A stretch of DNA of 20,886 nucleotides from HGM13006 sp964518645 (GTDB lineage Bacteria > Bacillota > Clostridia > Oscillospirales > Oscillospiraceae): NCBI GenBank assembly GCA_964518645.1, contig CAZFGL010000026.1, positions 1 to 20,886 of the forward strand. Reading direction: 5' to 3'. This document shows positions 1 to 6,339 of this stretch, one piece after another (position 1 is the stretch's first letter; every line of letters starts with the position of its first letter). A program made the translations under genes and the position numbers. A model generated the notes under the pieces. The model saw nothing but the letters and a program-made list of their open reading frames with translations, was not told the origin of the DNA and searched no databases.

Positions 1-579
1 ACGATCACCCTGTTGCTGAACTCCGAGGGCAAGAAGATGGGCAAGACCGTGTCCGGCGCTGTCTGGCTGGATCCCAACAAGACTACCCCCTATGAGTTCT
101 ATCAGTACTGGCGGAACGTTGGGGATGACGATGTGCTTAAATGCATCCGTATGCTCACATTCCTGCCCCTGGAAGAGATCGACAAGATGGACAGCTGGGA
201 AGGCAGCCAGCTGAACACTGCCAAGGAGATCCTGGCTTATGAGCTTACTAAGCTGGTCCATGGTGAGGAAGAGGCTGAGAAGGCACAGGCTGCTGCGAAG
301 GCAATCTTTGGTGCGGGTGCAGACTCCGCAAATATGCCCACCACCACACTGACAGAGGATGACCTGACCGATGGACAGATTGGTGTGCTGAGACTGATGG
401 TCAAGTGTGGCCTGTGCAAGTCCAACAGCGAGGCAAGAAATCTGGTAGCACAGAAGGGTGTGTTTGTGGCAAACAAGATGGTTGAGGATTCCAAGCAGAC
501 CGTTTCTGCCGAAGAGCTGAAGGAAGGCGTTGTAATCCGTAAGGGTAAGAAGGTTTTCCACAAGGCAATTCTGGGATAA
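1..579 (+). CDS. tyrS: Tyrosyl-tRNA synthetase, C-terminal part (5' end outside window)
   Basis: The frame is open from the first base, so the gene is truncated by the window edge and no start is visible. TyrRS charges tRNA-Tyr with tyrosine in the cytoplasm. The visible part begins at the class I synthetase signature loop, here KMGKT in place of KMSKS, followed by the anticodon-recognition helical region with a typical WRNVGDDDV stretch. The last 60 or so residues (about bases 385-575) form an S4-like RNA-binding domain with the pattern SNSEARNLVAQKGVFVANK. Two U-tailed hairpins follow the TAA stop. The family assignment is firm from the signature loop, domain order and S4 tail. The KMGKT variant occurs in other bacterial TyrRS and does not suggest inactivity. 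Confidence 0.95.
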   Translation, partial: TITLLLNSEGKKMGKTVSGAVWLDPNKTTPYEFYQYWRNVGDDDVLKCIRMLTFLPLEEIDKMDSWEGSQLNTAKEILAYELTKLVHGEEEAEKAQAAAKAIFGAGADSANMPTTTLTEDDLTDGQIGVLRLMVKCGLCKSNSEARNLVAQKGVFVANKMVEDSKQTVSAEELKEGVVIRKGKKVFHKAILG

Positions 580-587
580 CTGTGATT

Positions 588-626
588 GCGTGTGTGGCGG
601 ATTTATCTGCCGCACACGCTTTTTTA
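588..626 (+). terminator. Intrinsic terminator 1 of tyrS
   Basis: A 13-bp stem (588-600 with 607-619, containing wobble pairs and one weak position) has a 6-nt loop and is followed by six Ts at 620-625. It starts 8 bases after the tyrS stop codon. Confidence 0.85.
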
Positions 627-646
627 AACCCTTCGTAAAATAGTTG

Positions 647-685
647 ATCCGGCCTGTTGTTTATGCACACAGGCCGGATTTTTTT
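647..685 (+). terminator. Intrinsic terminator 2 downstream of tyrS
   Basis: An 11-bp perfect stem, ATCCGGCCTGT (647-657) with ACAGGCCGGAT (669-679), is followed by seven Ts (679-685). The T run lies only on the plus side, so it acts on transcription leaving tyrS and makes a tandem back-up terminator. The convergent GNAT gene on the minus strand ends 70 bases further on. Confidence 0.85.
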
Positions 686-754
686 GACGTTATTTCACTC
701 TGGCGACGGTCGTTTTTGGATGGGTGTTTTGATTTCAATAAATCAGAATGCATG

Positions 755-1207
755 TTATAGATATTTGATCATCTGCATCTCTCTGAAATGCATACCCAGA
801 AATGTATATTCCGCCTCTTTGACCGGTTCAAAGCCGATGGATGCATATAGTTTGCGTGCAACAGTGTTTTTCAGAGATACACTGATATACAGCTTATCGG
901 CATCATGATTTTTCATGAAATAATCAAGAAATTCCAATGCCGCCTGTTTGCCGTAACCCTTATTCATAAACTGCTTGCCAATCATAAACCGACTCAGTGA
1001 CCAGCCCGGCAGGGTATCATCGTAGTCATACAGCAGGAATCCCACCATGGTCTCACCGTGATAGATTCCCAAAGTATATAATCCATCCTCGTATGCCACT
1101 TCTACAAGCGACTGCTTGTTGTCTGCGACAAACCCGGTTTGGCTGGCATCGATACTCAGTGATATACAATCCCAGTAATTTGATTTGTCTATGTTTCTGA
1201 ATTCCAT
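755..1207 (-). CDS. GNAT-family N-acetyltransferase (spermidine acetyltransferase BltD-like)
   Basis: A 150-residue cytoplasmic protein with the GNAT fold. Motif A (acetyl-CoA pyrophosphate binding) lies at residues 71-89, with the core KGYGKQA after the strand LSRFMI. Motif B is at 114-126 (NTVARKLYASIGF). The closest family I recognise is the BltD/PaiA-type polyamine acetyltransferases, from the length, the GFLLYDYDD strand before motif A and the final MIKYL. The acceptor substrate cannot be read from sequence. The ATG at 1207 is preceded by GGAG at 7-nt spacing. It lies downstream of the ACT gene in the same direction, with a hairpin and a possible promoter in the 168-base gap, so it is probably a separate unit. 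Confidence 0.85.
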   Translation of the reverse strand: MEFRNIDKSNYWDCISLSIDASQTGFVADNKQSLVEVAYEDGLYTLGIYHGETMVGFLLYDYDDTLPGWSLSRFMIGKQFMNKGYGKQAALEFLDYFMKNHDADKLYISVSLKNTVARKLYASIGFEPVKEAEYTFLGMHFREMQMIKYL

Positions 1208-1234
1208 TTTGCTTCTCCAAATTCGATTTTCTGA

Positions 1235-1274
1235 ATAACAACCGCCCGAACGTGTTTGTCCGGGCGGTTGTTAT
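1235..1274 (-). terminator. 14-bp perfect hairpin between the ACT gene and the GNAT gene
   Basis: ATAACAACCGCCCG (1235-1248) pairs perfectly with 1261-1274 across a 12-nt loop. It sits after the last gene of the asd-dap operon and before the GNAT start. The 3' side on the minus strand is only moderately T-rich, so it may be a weak terminator or an mRNA-stabilising hairpin. Confidence 0.6.
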
Positions 1275-1336
1275 ATTCATCATGAATCCGTTTACGCTTC
1301 ACGACAGCTTCTGGCAAGTACCGTGTATGCGGATTT

Positions 1337-1365
1337 ATCATATACCAATTCCACCGCCGTGTGAA
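1337..1365 (-). promoter_or_regulatory. Candidate promoter for the GNAT gene
   Basis: On the minus strand, TTCACA (1365-1360) and TATGAT (1342-1337) are separated by 17 bases. It lies upstream of the 1235-1274 hairpin, so transcripts would have to read through that hairpin to reach the GNAT gene. Confidence 0.4.
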
Positions 1366-1375
1366 GCTGGGACAT

Positions 1376-1855
1376 TTATTCGAAGGGGCTTTCTTCCGGT
1401 TCAACGCCGTAAACTTTGCGGCACTGATCCAGTGCGGCATCCTCCAAGGCGGCGGAGATCAGTACGGAAATGTCCACGGTGGAGGTGGTGATCATGGTCA
1501 TAACCAGATTCGCCTCTGCAAAGGCGGTGAAAACGCCGGCTGCAACACCGGGAGTGGTGACCATGTTCTGATCAAAGAAATTGATCTTGGTCATACCGGG
1601 GGACAGTTCCATGGAAAGCTCAGGATATTTGGGCTTGAAGCTGTTCACCAGGGGCATGAGTTGCCCCATGGCTTCCATGGGAATGGTGAAGGCCATGGAG
1701 ATGTTCTTGCCCTGAGGGGCGGTCTGGGAGATCATATCCACGTTGATGCCGCTCCCGGAAATGGCGGAGAAGATCTCACTGATGCAGTTAGACTCGCAGG
1801 GGACATTTCTAAGGGTTACCAGAGCGATATTCTGGCAGTATGTGATAGACGTCAT
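1376..1855 (-). CDS. Free-standing ACT-domain protein, like the regulatory module of aspartokinase
   Basis: A 159-residue protein made of two ACT modules (about residues 5-75 and 85-155) and no kinase domain. The pattern SGSGINVDMISQ in the first module and TPGVAAGVFTAFAEANL plus TTSTVDISVLI in the second match the C-terminal lysine/threonine-binding half of aspartokinase. Known ACT domains of this type bind amino acids and inhibit the linked enzyme; here the binding ligand and the partner enzyme are inferred, not seen. It is the last gene of the asd-dapA-dapB operon. Only one base separates the dapB stop from its ATG, and its ribosome binding site GGAGGT lies inside the dapB end, so the two are translationally coupled. 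A role as a separate regulatory subunit or lysine sensor of the pathway is plausible. Confidence 0.85.
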   Translation of the reverse strand: MTSITYCQNIALVTLRNVPCESNCISEIFSAISGSGINVDMISQTAPQGKNISMAFTIPMEAMGQLMPLVNSFKPKYPELSMELSPGMTKINFFDQNMVTTPGVAAGVFTAFAEANLVMTMITTSTVDISVLISAALEDAALDQCRKVYGVEPEESPFE

Positions 1856-1856
1856 T

Positions 1857-2621
1857 TTAAATTACCTCCGAAACCAGATCTTCCATGTTGTAAATACCGG
1901 GTTGGGTTTTTCCTGCAATGAATGCGGCGGCCTTGACAGCGCCGTTTGCGAATATCTCCCGAGAATAAGCGGTGTGCCGAATCTCGAGCACCTCATCGGT
2001 GCCTGCGAAAATAACCTCATGCTCCCCGACGATGGTACCGCCCCGGACGGCACTGATGCCAATCTCGTTTTTGGATCTTGCGCGGCGGGTGCTGTGACGC
2101 TCGTAGATATACTCCGGCTTTTCCTCCAGTACCTCGGCAGCAGCATCCGCGATCATCAGTGCGGTGCCACTGGGGGCATCCAGCTTCCGGTTGTGGTGCT
2201 TTTCCACAATCTCAATGTCGCTGGTACCGCCGAGAACCCGGGCGGCCTGACGAACCAAAGCCAGCAGCACATTGATCCCCAGACTCATATTTGCGGATTT
2301 GAACACCCGTATGGACTCTGCTGCCGCCTGGATATCCTCAAGCTGTGACTCACTGTAACCGGTGGTGGCCAGTACAATGCCGCAATTCTTATTCTTGCAG
2401 AAATTCAGCAGCCCGGAGAGCGCATTGGGGTGGGAAAAGTCAATGACACAATCGGCAGTGCCGGGAAACTCCATGGGATCGGCGTAAACAGGATAATCGT
2501 TTTTCTTCACCGGGTTCATATCGAATCCGGCAACCACTGTAATATCCGGGTTTGCAGCACACATTTGGGTCACGACCTGACCCATTTTTCCGTTGCAGCC
2601 GGAGATGATCACGTTTGTCAC
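1857..2621 (-). CDS. dapB: 4-hydroxy-tetrahydrodipicolinate reductase
   Basis: A 254-residue enzyme that reduces the DapA product with NAD(P)H to tetrahydrodipicolinate, for lysine and peptidoglycan diaminopimelate. The nucleotide-binding loop is GCNGKMG at residues 8-14, the conserved ATTG is at 85-88, and the active-site signature EKHHNRKLDAPSGTA covers 140-154, with His142/His143, Lys146 and the substrate-binding SGT. The length is slightly shorter than the E. coli enzyme, as is common in Firmicutes. The chosen start is GTG at 2621, since the reading MTNVIISGCNGKMG fits the family N-terminus; AAAGGA lies about 10 bases upstream. It follows dapA by 33 bases and precedes the ACT gene by one base. 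Confidence 0.95.
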   Translation of the reverse strand: MTNVIISGCNGKMGQVVTQMCAANPDITVVAGFDMNPVKKNDYPVYADPMEFPGTADCVIDFSHPNALSGLLNFCKNKNCGIVLATTGYSESQLEDIQAAAESIRVFKSANMSLGINVLLALVRQAARVLGGTSDIEIVEKHHNRKLDAPSGTALMIADAAAEVLEEKPEYIYERHSTRRARSKNEIGISAVRGGTIVGEHEVIFAGTDEVLEIRHTAYSREIFANGAVKAAAFIAGKTQPGIYNMEDLVSEVI

Positions 2622-2654
2622 GGATGCAGCATCCTTTCTTTTGTGGGATTTGTG

Positions 2655-3542
2655 TTAGATCAGACCCTTTTCCCGCAGCGCATTGGCGAGCCGTTCCTTT
2701 GTGGCAGCTTCCATTTCGCACAGAGGCATACGGAGAGGCCCCACTTCCAGCCCCATCAGATTCAGAGCGGTCTTTACGGGGATGGGATTCACTTCGCAGA
2801 ACAGGGCATCGATCAGCTCCATATACTGAACCTGCATTTTCGCAGCTGCTTCATAGCAGCCCTCCAGACAGGCCTGTGCCATCAGTGCGGTTTCCTTGGG
2901 GCAAATGTTTGCCAGCACGGAGATAACGCCCTTGCAGCCCATGGCCATATAGGGGACGATCTGATTGTCGTTACCGCTCCAGATATTAAAGTCGTCACCG
3001 CAGGCATCCAGCGTCCGGAGAACGATATCTGTGCTGCCGGAGGCCTCCTTCACGCCGTTGATCAGGGGGTGCTTTGACAGTTCCTTGTATACGGGGACGG
3101 ACATGCCCACACCGGTACGGGAGGGGACATTGTAGACAATCATGGGGATGGAAACGCTGTCAGCTACAGTCAGAAAATGGCGAACAAGACCCTTGCTGGA
3201 GCATTTATTATAGTAGGGGGTAACCTGCAGGGTGGCATCGGCACCTACCCGCTCCGCTTCTTTGGTGAGATACACTGCATGAACGGTCTCGTTGCTACCG
3301 GTACCGGCAATTACGGGAATGCGTCCGTTTACAACACGGACGGTGTGTGCAATGGCCTCGATGTGTTCAGGATCTTTCAGTGTGGCGGACTCACCGGTTG
3401 TGCCGCAGATGGTGATGGCGGAGGTTCCGCCGGCGATCTGCAATTCGATCAGCTGTGTCAGCTTATCGTAGTTTACCGATCCGTCTGGATGCATGGGCGT
3501 TACGATGGCAACGCTGGAACCAGTAAAAACAGGTGTTTTCAC
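2655..3542 (-). CDS. dapA: 4-hydroxy-tetrahydrodipicolinate synthase
   Basis: A 295-residue TIM-barrel aldolase that condenses pyruvate with aspartate semialdehyde, the first committed step of the diaminopimelate/lysine branch. The Schiff-base lysine is K165 in GVKEASGS. The proton-relay residues are visible as Thr48-Thr49 (GTTGES), Tyr111 (TPYYNK) and Tyr137 (YNVPSRTG). The length is typical of the family. Start is GTG at 3542, supported by GGGAGG at 8-nt spacing. It lies 14 bases after asd in the same direction and shares the asd promoter. No protein-level oddity was seen. Confidence 0.96.
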   Translation of the reverse strand: MKTPVFTGSSVAIVTPMHPDGSVNYDKLTQLIELQIAGGTSAITICGTTGESATLKDPEHIEAIAHTVRVVNGRIPVIAGTGSNETVHAVYLTKEAERVGADATLQVTPYYNKCSSKGLVRHFLTVADSVSIPMIVYNVPSRTGVGMSVPVYKELSKHPLINGVKEASGSTDIVLRTLDACGDDFNIWSGNDNQIVPYMAMGCKGVISVLANICPKETALMAQACLEGCYEAAAKMQVQYMELIDALFCEVNPIPVKTALNLMGLEVGPLRMPLCEMEAATKERLANALREKGLI

Positions 3543-3556
3543 AGTGATAACCTCCC

Positions 3557-4645
3557 TTATTTCCGGTCGATGTAGCCTTCAGCACACAGCAGCTCAGCCA
3601 GAAGCACTGCGCCACCTGCTGCACCACGGAGGGTGTTGTGGGAAAGGCAGACAAATTTCATATCATACTGGGAATCTTCGCGGAGACGGCCAACGGAAAT
3701 GGCCATACCACCCTCCAGCTCCCGGTGTAGCCGGGTCTGTGGCATATTGTCCTCTTCAAAATAGTGAATGAACTGCTTGGGGGCGTGGGGGAGCTGCAGC
3801 TGCTGGGGACGTCCCTGGAATTCCTTCCACATCTGCTTTACATCTTCAAAATCAGGTTTCCGGTCAAAGGAAGCGAACACGGCAGCCATATGGCCGTCAG
3901 ATACAGGAACACGGAGACACTGGGCGGTAACATCAGGGGAGAGGGCGTTTTTGATCACACCGTCCTCAACCTTGCCCCAGACCTTCATAGGCTCCTGCTC
4001 GGACTTCTCTTCCTCGCCACCGATGTACGGAATCAGGTTATCCACCATCTCCGGCCAGGTCTCGAAGGTCTTGCCCGCTCCGGAAATTGCCTGATAGGTA
4101 CACACAAGGACTTTATTCAGTCCATATTTCTCCTTGATGATGGACAGAGCGGGAACATAGCTCTGGATGCTGCAATTAGACTTCACCGCCACAAAGCCAC
4201 GGCGGGTTCCAAGACGCTTCCGCTGAGCTTCGATAACCTTCAGATGGTCGCTGTTGATCTCGGGAATGACCATGGGGACATCAGGGGTGCCACGGTGTGC
4301 GGAGTTGTTGGAAACAACGGGGCATTCCAGCTGAGCGTATCTGTTCTCCAGCGCACGGATTTTCTCTTTATCCATATCCACAGCACAGAATACAAAGTCC
4401 ACAAGACCGGCGATCTTCTCAGCATCGTTCTCTGCGTCCATTACGGCGATTTCCCTGGCCCAGCCGGGAATATCGACCTTCATGCACCATTTCTTGCCCA
4501 CAGCGTCCTCATATTTCTTTCCGGCGGAACGGGAAGAGGCGGCCAGTACCACAGTTTCAAACCAGGGGTGGTTATCCATCAGGGTAATAAAGCGCTGACC
4601 TACCATACCGGTTGCGCCGATAATACCTACTTTGTATTTTTCCAT
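3557..4645 (-). CDS. asd: Aspartate-semialdehyde dehydrogenase, archaeal/fungal-type branch
   Basis: A 362-residue enzyme that makes aspartate semialdehyde from aspartyl phosphate with NADPH, feeding DapA. The nucleotide-binding motif GATGMVG is at residues 10-16, the catalytic cysteine is C158 in KSNCS, and the proposed base is H252 in VSDGHMAAVF. The sequence (SNNSAHRG, AISGAGK, a long N-terminal region) is of the branch best known from archaea and fungi rather than the E. coli-type Asd. The ATG at 4645 has GAGGAG about 9 bases upstream. It is the first gene of the operon and stands behind a sigma-A-like promoter and a leader with an internal terminator. No aspartokinase gene is in the window. 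Confidence 0.95.
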   Translation of the reverse strand: MEKYKVGIIGATGMVGQRFITLMDNHPWFETVVLAASSRSAGKKYEDAVGKKWCMKVDIPGWAREIAVMDAENDAEKIAGLVDFVFCAVDMDKEKIRALENRYAQLECPVVSNNSAHRGTPDVPMVIPEINSDHLKVIEAQRKRLGTRRGFVAVKSNCSIQSYVPALSIIKEKYGLNKVLVCTYQAISGAGKTFETWPEMVDNLIPYIGGEEEKSEQEPMKVWGKVEDGVIKNALSPDVTAQCLRVPVSDGHMAAVFASFDRKPDFEDVKQMWKEFQGRPQQLQLPHAPKQFIHYFEEDNMPQTRLHRELEGGMAISVGRLREDSQYDMKFVCLSHNTLRGAAGGAVLLAELLCAEGYIDRK

Positions 4646-4698
4646 ATTGCATCGCTCCTCAGATATAGCATAGCAGATTTTCGAAAAAATGTGCCTAT

Positions 4699-4737
4699 AA
4701 AAAAGCCGGCAGGGGAGTCCGCCGGTGTACGGCAGAC
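4699..4737 (-). promoter_or_regulatory. Attenuator-like leader of asd with two mutually exclusive hairpins
   Basis: On the minus strand, an upstream stem pairs GTCTGCCG (4737-4730) with CGGCGGAC (4724-4717), with one wobble pair and a 5-nt loop. A second stem pairs CCGGC (4725-4721) with GCCGG (4710-4706), extended by two G-C pairs around a bulged T, and is followed by six Ts (4704-4699). The two stems share 4717-4724, so only one can form. The second is an intrinsic terminator lying between the promoter and the asd start. No sequence resembling a lysine riboswitch or T-box was seen. Confidence 0.6.
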
Positions 4738-4753
4738 AGAAAAAACGACTACC

Positions 4754-4763
4754 ACTTTAAAGT
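4754..4763. promoter_or_regulatory. 10-bp palindrome at the predicted asd transcription start
   Basis: ACTTTAAAGT is a perfect palindrome covering the expected +1 region of the asd promoter. It is a possible operator half of the regulation here, but its short length means it could be chance. Confidence 0.3.
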
Positions 4764-4764
4764 A

Positions 4765-4794
4765 ATACTACCATACAGTCCCGGGCACTGTCAA
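4765..4794 (-). promoter_or_regulatory. Sigma-A-type promoter of the asd-dapA-dapB-ACT operon
   Basis: On the minus strand a perfect -35 TTGACA (4794-4789) and -10 TAGTAT (4770-4765) are 18 bases apart. The predicted start is near 4758, giving a leader of about 110 bases. An inverted repeat, AGTCCC (4777-4782) and GGGACT (4795-4800) with a 12-base gap, brackets the -35 box and may be an operator. Confidence 0.75.
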
Positions 4795-4860
4795 GGGACT
4801 GGGGCGTATAAGAATTGTCTGTTTTGACAGCGTTTTTCGGGCATTTTGTCGGGGCTTGAA

Positions 4861-5097
4861 TCAGAACATGTCGAAGAATTCCTGCTCCATGGTTTTCTCT
4901 GTTTCCAGCTCGTCACGGATCTTTTCCAGCACCACACGACAGACATATCGGTTGATACTCTCGCCGTGCTTTTTCGCACAATATTCGATAAGCCTCCGGC
5001 TTCCTTTAGGGAGCGCCATATTGATGCGGTCATAGTGGGCGGAAGTGTATTTATTGTTGGCACGGATCTTTGCATCAGAGTTTTTCTTTTCAGCCAT
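4861..5097 (-). CDS. Small ribbon-helix-helix (Arc/CopG-like) DNA-binding protein
   Basis: A 78-residue protein. The segment YDRINMALPKGSRRLIEYCA followed by HGESINRYV has the strand, helix, helix order of Arc/CopG repressors, with the strand near residues 23-29 and the turn at GES. The charged C-terminus is likely a tail. This family includes antitoxins and plasmid or element repressors, but no toxin-sized gene is next to it: 4646-4860 holds only the asd promoter and leader. It is therefore an orphan regulator as far as this window shows. An inverted repeat overlapping its own promoter suggests autoregulation. It might alternatively act on asd downstream or queA upstream, which is inference. 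Confidence 0.75.
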   Translation of the reverse strand: MAEKKNSDAKIRANNKYTSAHYDRINMALPKGSRRLIEYCAKKHGESINRYVCRVVLEKIRDELETEKTMEQEFFDMF

Positions 5098-5148
5098 TTT
5101 TCATCACCGGAGATATTATAGCACAGGAACACAAAATCGTCCAGATAT

Positions 5149-5185
5149 ACAATGTTTAATTTATAATAAATGCATTAAACATTGT
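5149..5185. promoter_or_regulatory. 12-bp perfect inverted repeat over the RHH gene promoter
   Basis: ACAATGTTTAAT (5149-5160) and ATTAAACATTGT (5174-5185) are perfect inverted copies 13 bases apart. On the minus strand TTACAA (5187-5182) and TATAAA (5165-5160) form a promoter with a 16-base spacer, so one arm covers most of the -35 and the other abuts the -10. This is the layout of an autorepressor operator. Confidence 0.6.
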
Positions 5186-5214
5186 AAGGTTTTGGACTAT
5201 TTTTGCAAAAAAGG

Positions 5215-5243
5215 TTGCGGAAGCGGGCGGAATGTACTATGAT
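5215..5243 (+). promoter_or_regulatory. Promoter of queA
   Basis: TTGCGG (5215-5220) and TATGAT (5238-5243) are 17 bases apart, placing the start near 5250 and a leader of about 48 bases before queA. Confidence 0.6.
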
Positions 5244-5297
5244 ATTATGGATTTGGTGTGCGCCGAATTAATTATATTTAAGATAAGAGGATTCATC

Positions 5298-6323
5298 GTG
5301 AAAACAAGCGATTTTAATTATGATCTGCCACAGGAGCTGATTGCACAGACTCCGCTGGAGCGTCGGGACGGCTCCCGGCTTATGACTCTGAGTCGGGAAA
5401 CAGGGGAGATTGCCCATCGGCATTTTTATGACCTGCCGTCCTTCTTAAAACCGGGGGATACACTGGTGCTTAATGACAGCCGGGTGCTCCCTGCAAGACT
5501 CTATGGTCGGCGAAACCCCACCGGCGGTGCGGTGGAGCTGCTACTGCTGAAGGAACGCACCGGAGGAAACTGGGAGTGCCTTGCACGTCCCGGTCGGAAG
5601 CTGAAGCCCGGGGCAGAGGTTGTATTTGGAGACGGAGAACTGTCTGCAACCATTGTTGAGGATTTGCAGGAAGGCAAAAAGCTGGTACAGTTCCATTATG
5701 AAGGAATATTTCTGGAGGTTCTGGAGCGTCTGGGTAAGATGCCTCTGCCACCTTATATTAAAGAAGAGCTTCAGAACGGCGAGCGGTATCAGACGGTTTA
5801 TTCCCGGGTGGTTGGCTCCGCTGCTGCGCCTACGGCCGGGTTGCATTTTACGCCGGAGCTTCTGAAAACCATCTCTGATATGGGCGTTCAGATTGCTTAT
5901 GTGACCCTCCATGTGGGGCTTGGTACTTTCCGTCCTGTTGCTGTGGAGAATGTTCAGAATCATCATATGCACTCGGAATTCTGTATGATTTCTGCGGAAA
6001 CTGCGGATATTCTGAACAAAACCCGGGAAAATGGGGGAAGAATTGTCTGTGTGGGCACCACTTCCTGCCGTACACTGGAGTCCTTCGCCAATGATGACGG
6101 CACCTTTGAAGAGAAATCCGGATGGACGGAGATCTTTATTTATCCCGGCTATCGGTTTAAGGCCATGGATGCGCTGGTGACCAATTTCCACCTGCCTGAA
6201 AGTACGCTTTTGATGCTGGTCTCTGCCTTTGCGGGGAAGGAGCATGTGATGCATGCATATGAAGAGGCAGTGAAAGAGCGGTACCGTTTCTTCTCCTTTG
6301 GAGATGCGATGTTCCTGTACTGA
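5298..6323 (+). CDS. queA: S-adenosylmethionine:tRNA ribosyltransferase-isomerase
   Basis: A 341-residue enzyme that transfers and isomerises the ribosyl part of SAM onto preQ1-modified tRNA to give epoxyqueuosine. Family signatures are visible along its length: YDLPQELIAQTP near the N-terminus, then GLHFTPELL, HVGLGTF, GTTSCRTLES and TNFHLPESTLLMLVSAF near the C-terminus. The start is GTG at 5298 (reading MKTSDFNYDLP), which matches the family length. An upstream ATG at 5232 would add 22 residues, has no ribosome binding site and overlaps the promoter. AGAGG lies 8 bases before the GTG. tgt follows after 16 bases, so the two queuosine genes form an operon. Confidence 0.96.
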   Translation: MKTSDFNYDLPQELIAQTPLERRDGSRLMTLSRETGEIAHRHFYDLPSFLKPGDTLVLNDSRVLPARLYGRRNPTGGAVELLLLKERTGGNWECLARPGRKLKPGAEVVFGDGELSATIVEDLQEGKKLVQFHYEGIFLEVLERLGKMPLPPYIKEELQNGERYQTVYSRVVGSAAAPTAGLHFTPELLKTISDMGVQIAYVTLHVGLGTFRPVAVENVQNHHMHSEFCMISAETADILNKTRENGGRIVCVGTTSCRTLESFANDDGTFEEKSGWTEIFIYPGYRFKAMDALVTNFHLPESTLLMLVSAFAGKEHVMHAYEEAVKERYRFFSFGDAMFLY

Positions 6324-6339
6324 AAAGAGAGGTAGAAGT

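Noticed and set aside
657..908. An 83-codon plus-strand open frame after tyrS
   Set aside because: It starts inside the second tyrS terminator and runs antisense into the GNAT gene without a ribosome binding site.
1743..4765. Several plus-strand open frames of 130-333 codons opposite asd, dapA and dapB
   Set aside because: They lie antisense to enzymes with intact catalytic motifs and show no domain or start signal of their own.
4640..4800. Lysine riboswitch or T-box in the asd leader
   Set aside because: The transcribed leader before the terminator is only about 60 bases and lacks the long multi-helix core of the L-box and the specifier/T-box sequence.
5232..5297. Upstream ATG extending queA by 22 residues
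   Set aside because: It overlaps the promoter and has no ribosome binding site; the GTG at 5298 gives the family N-terminus and length.
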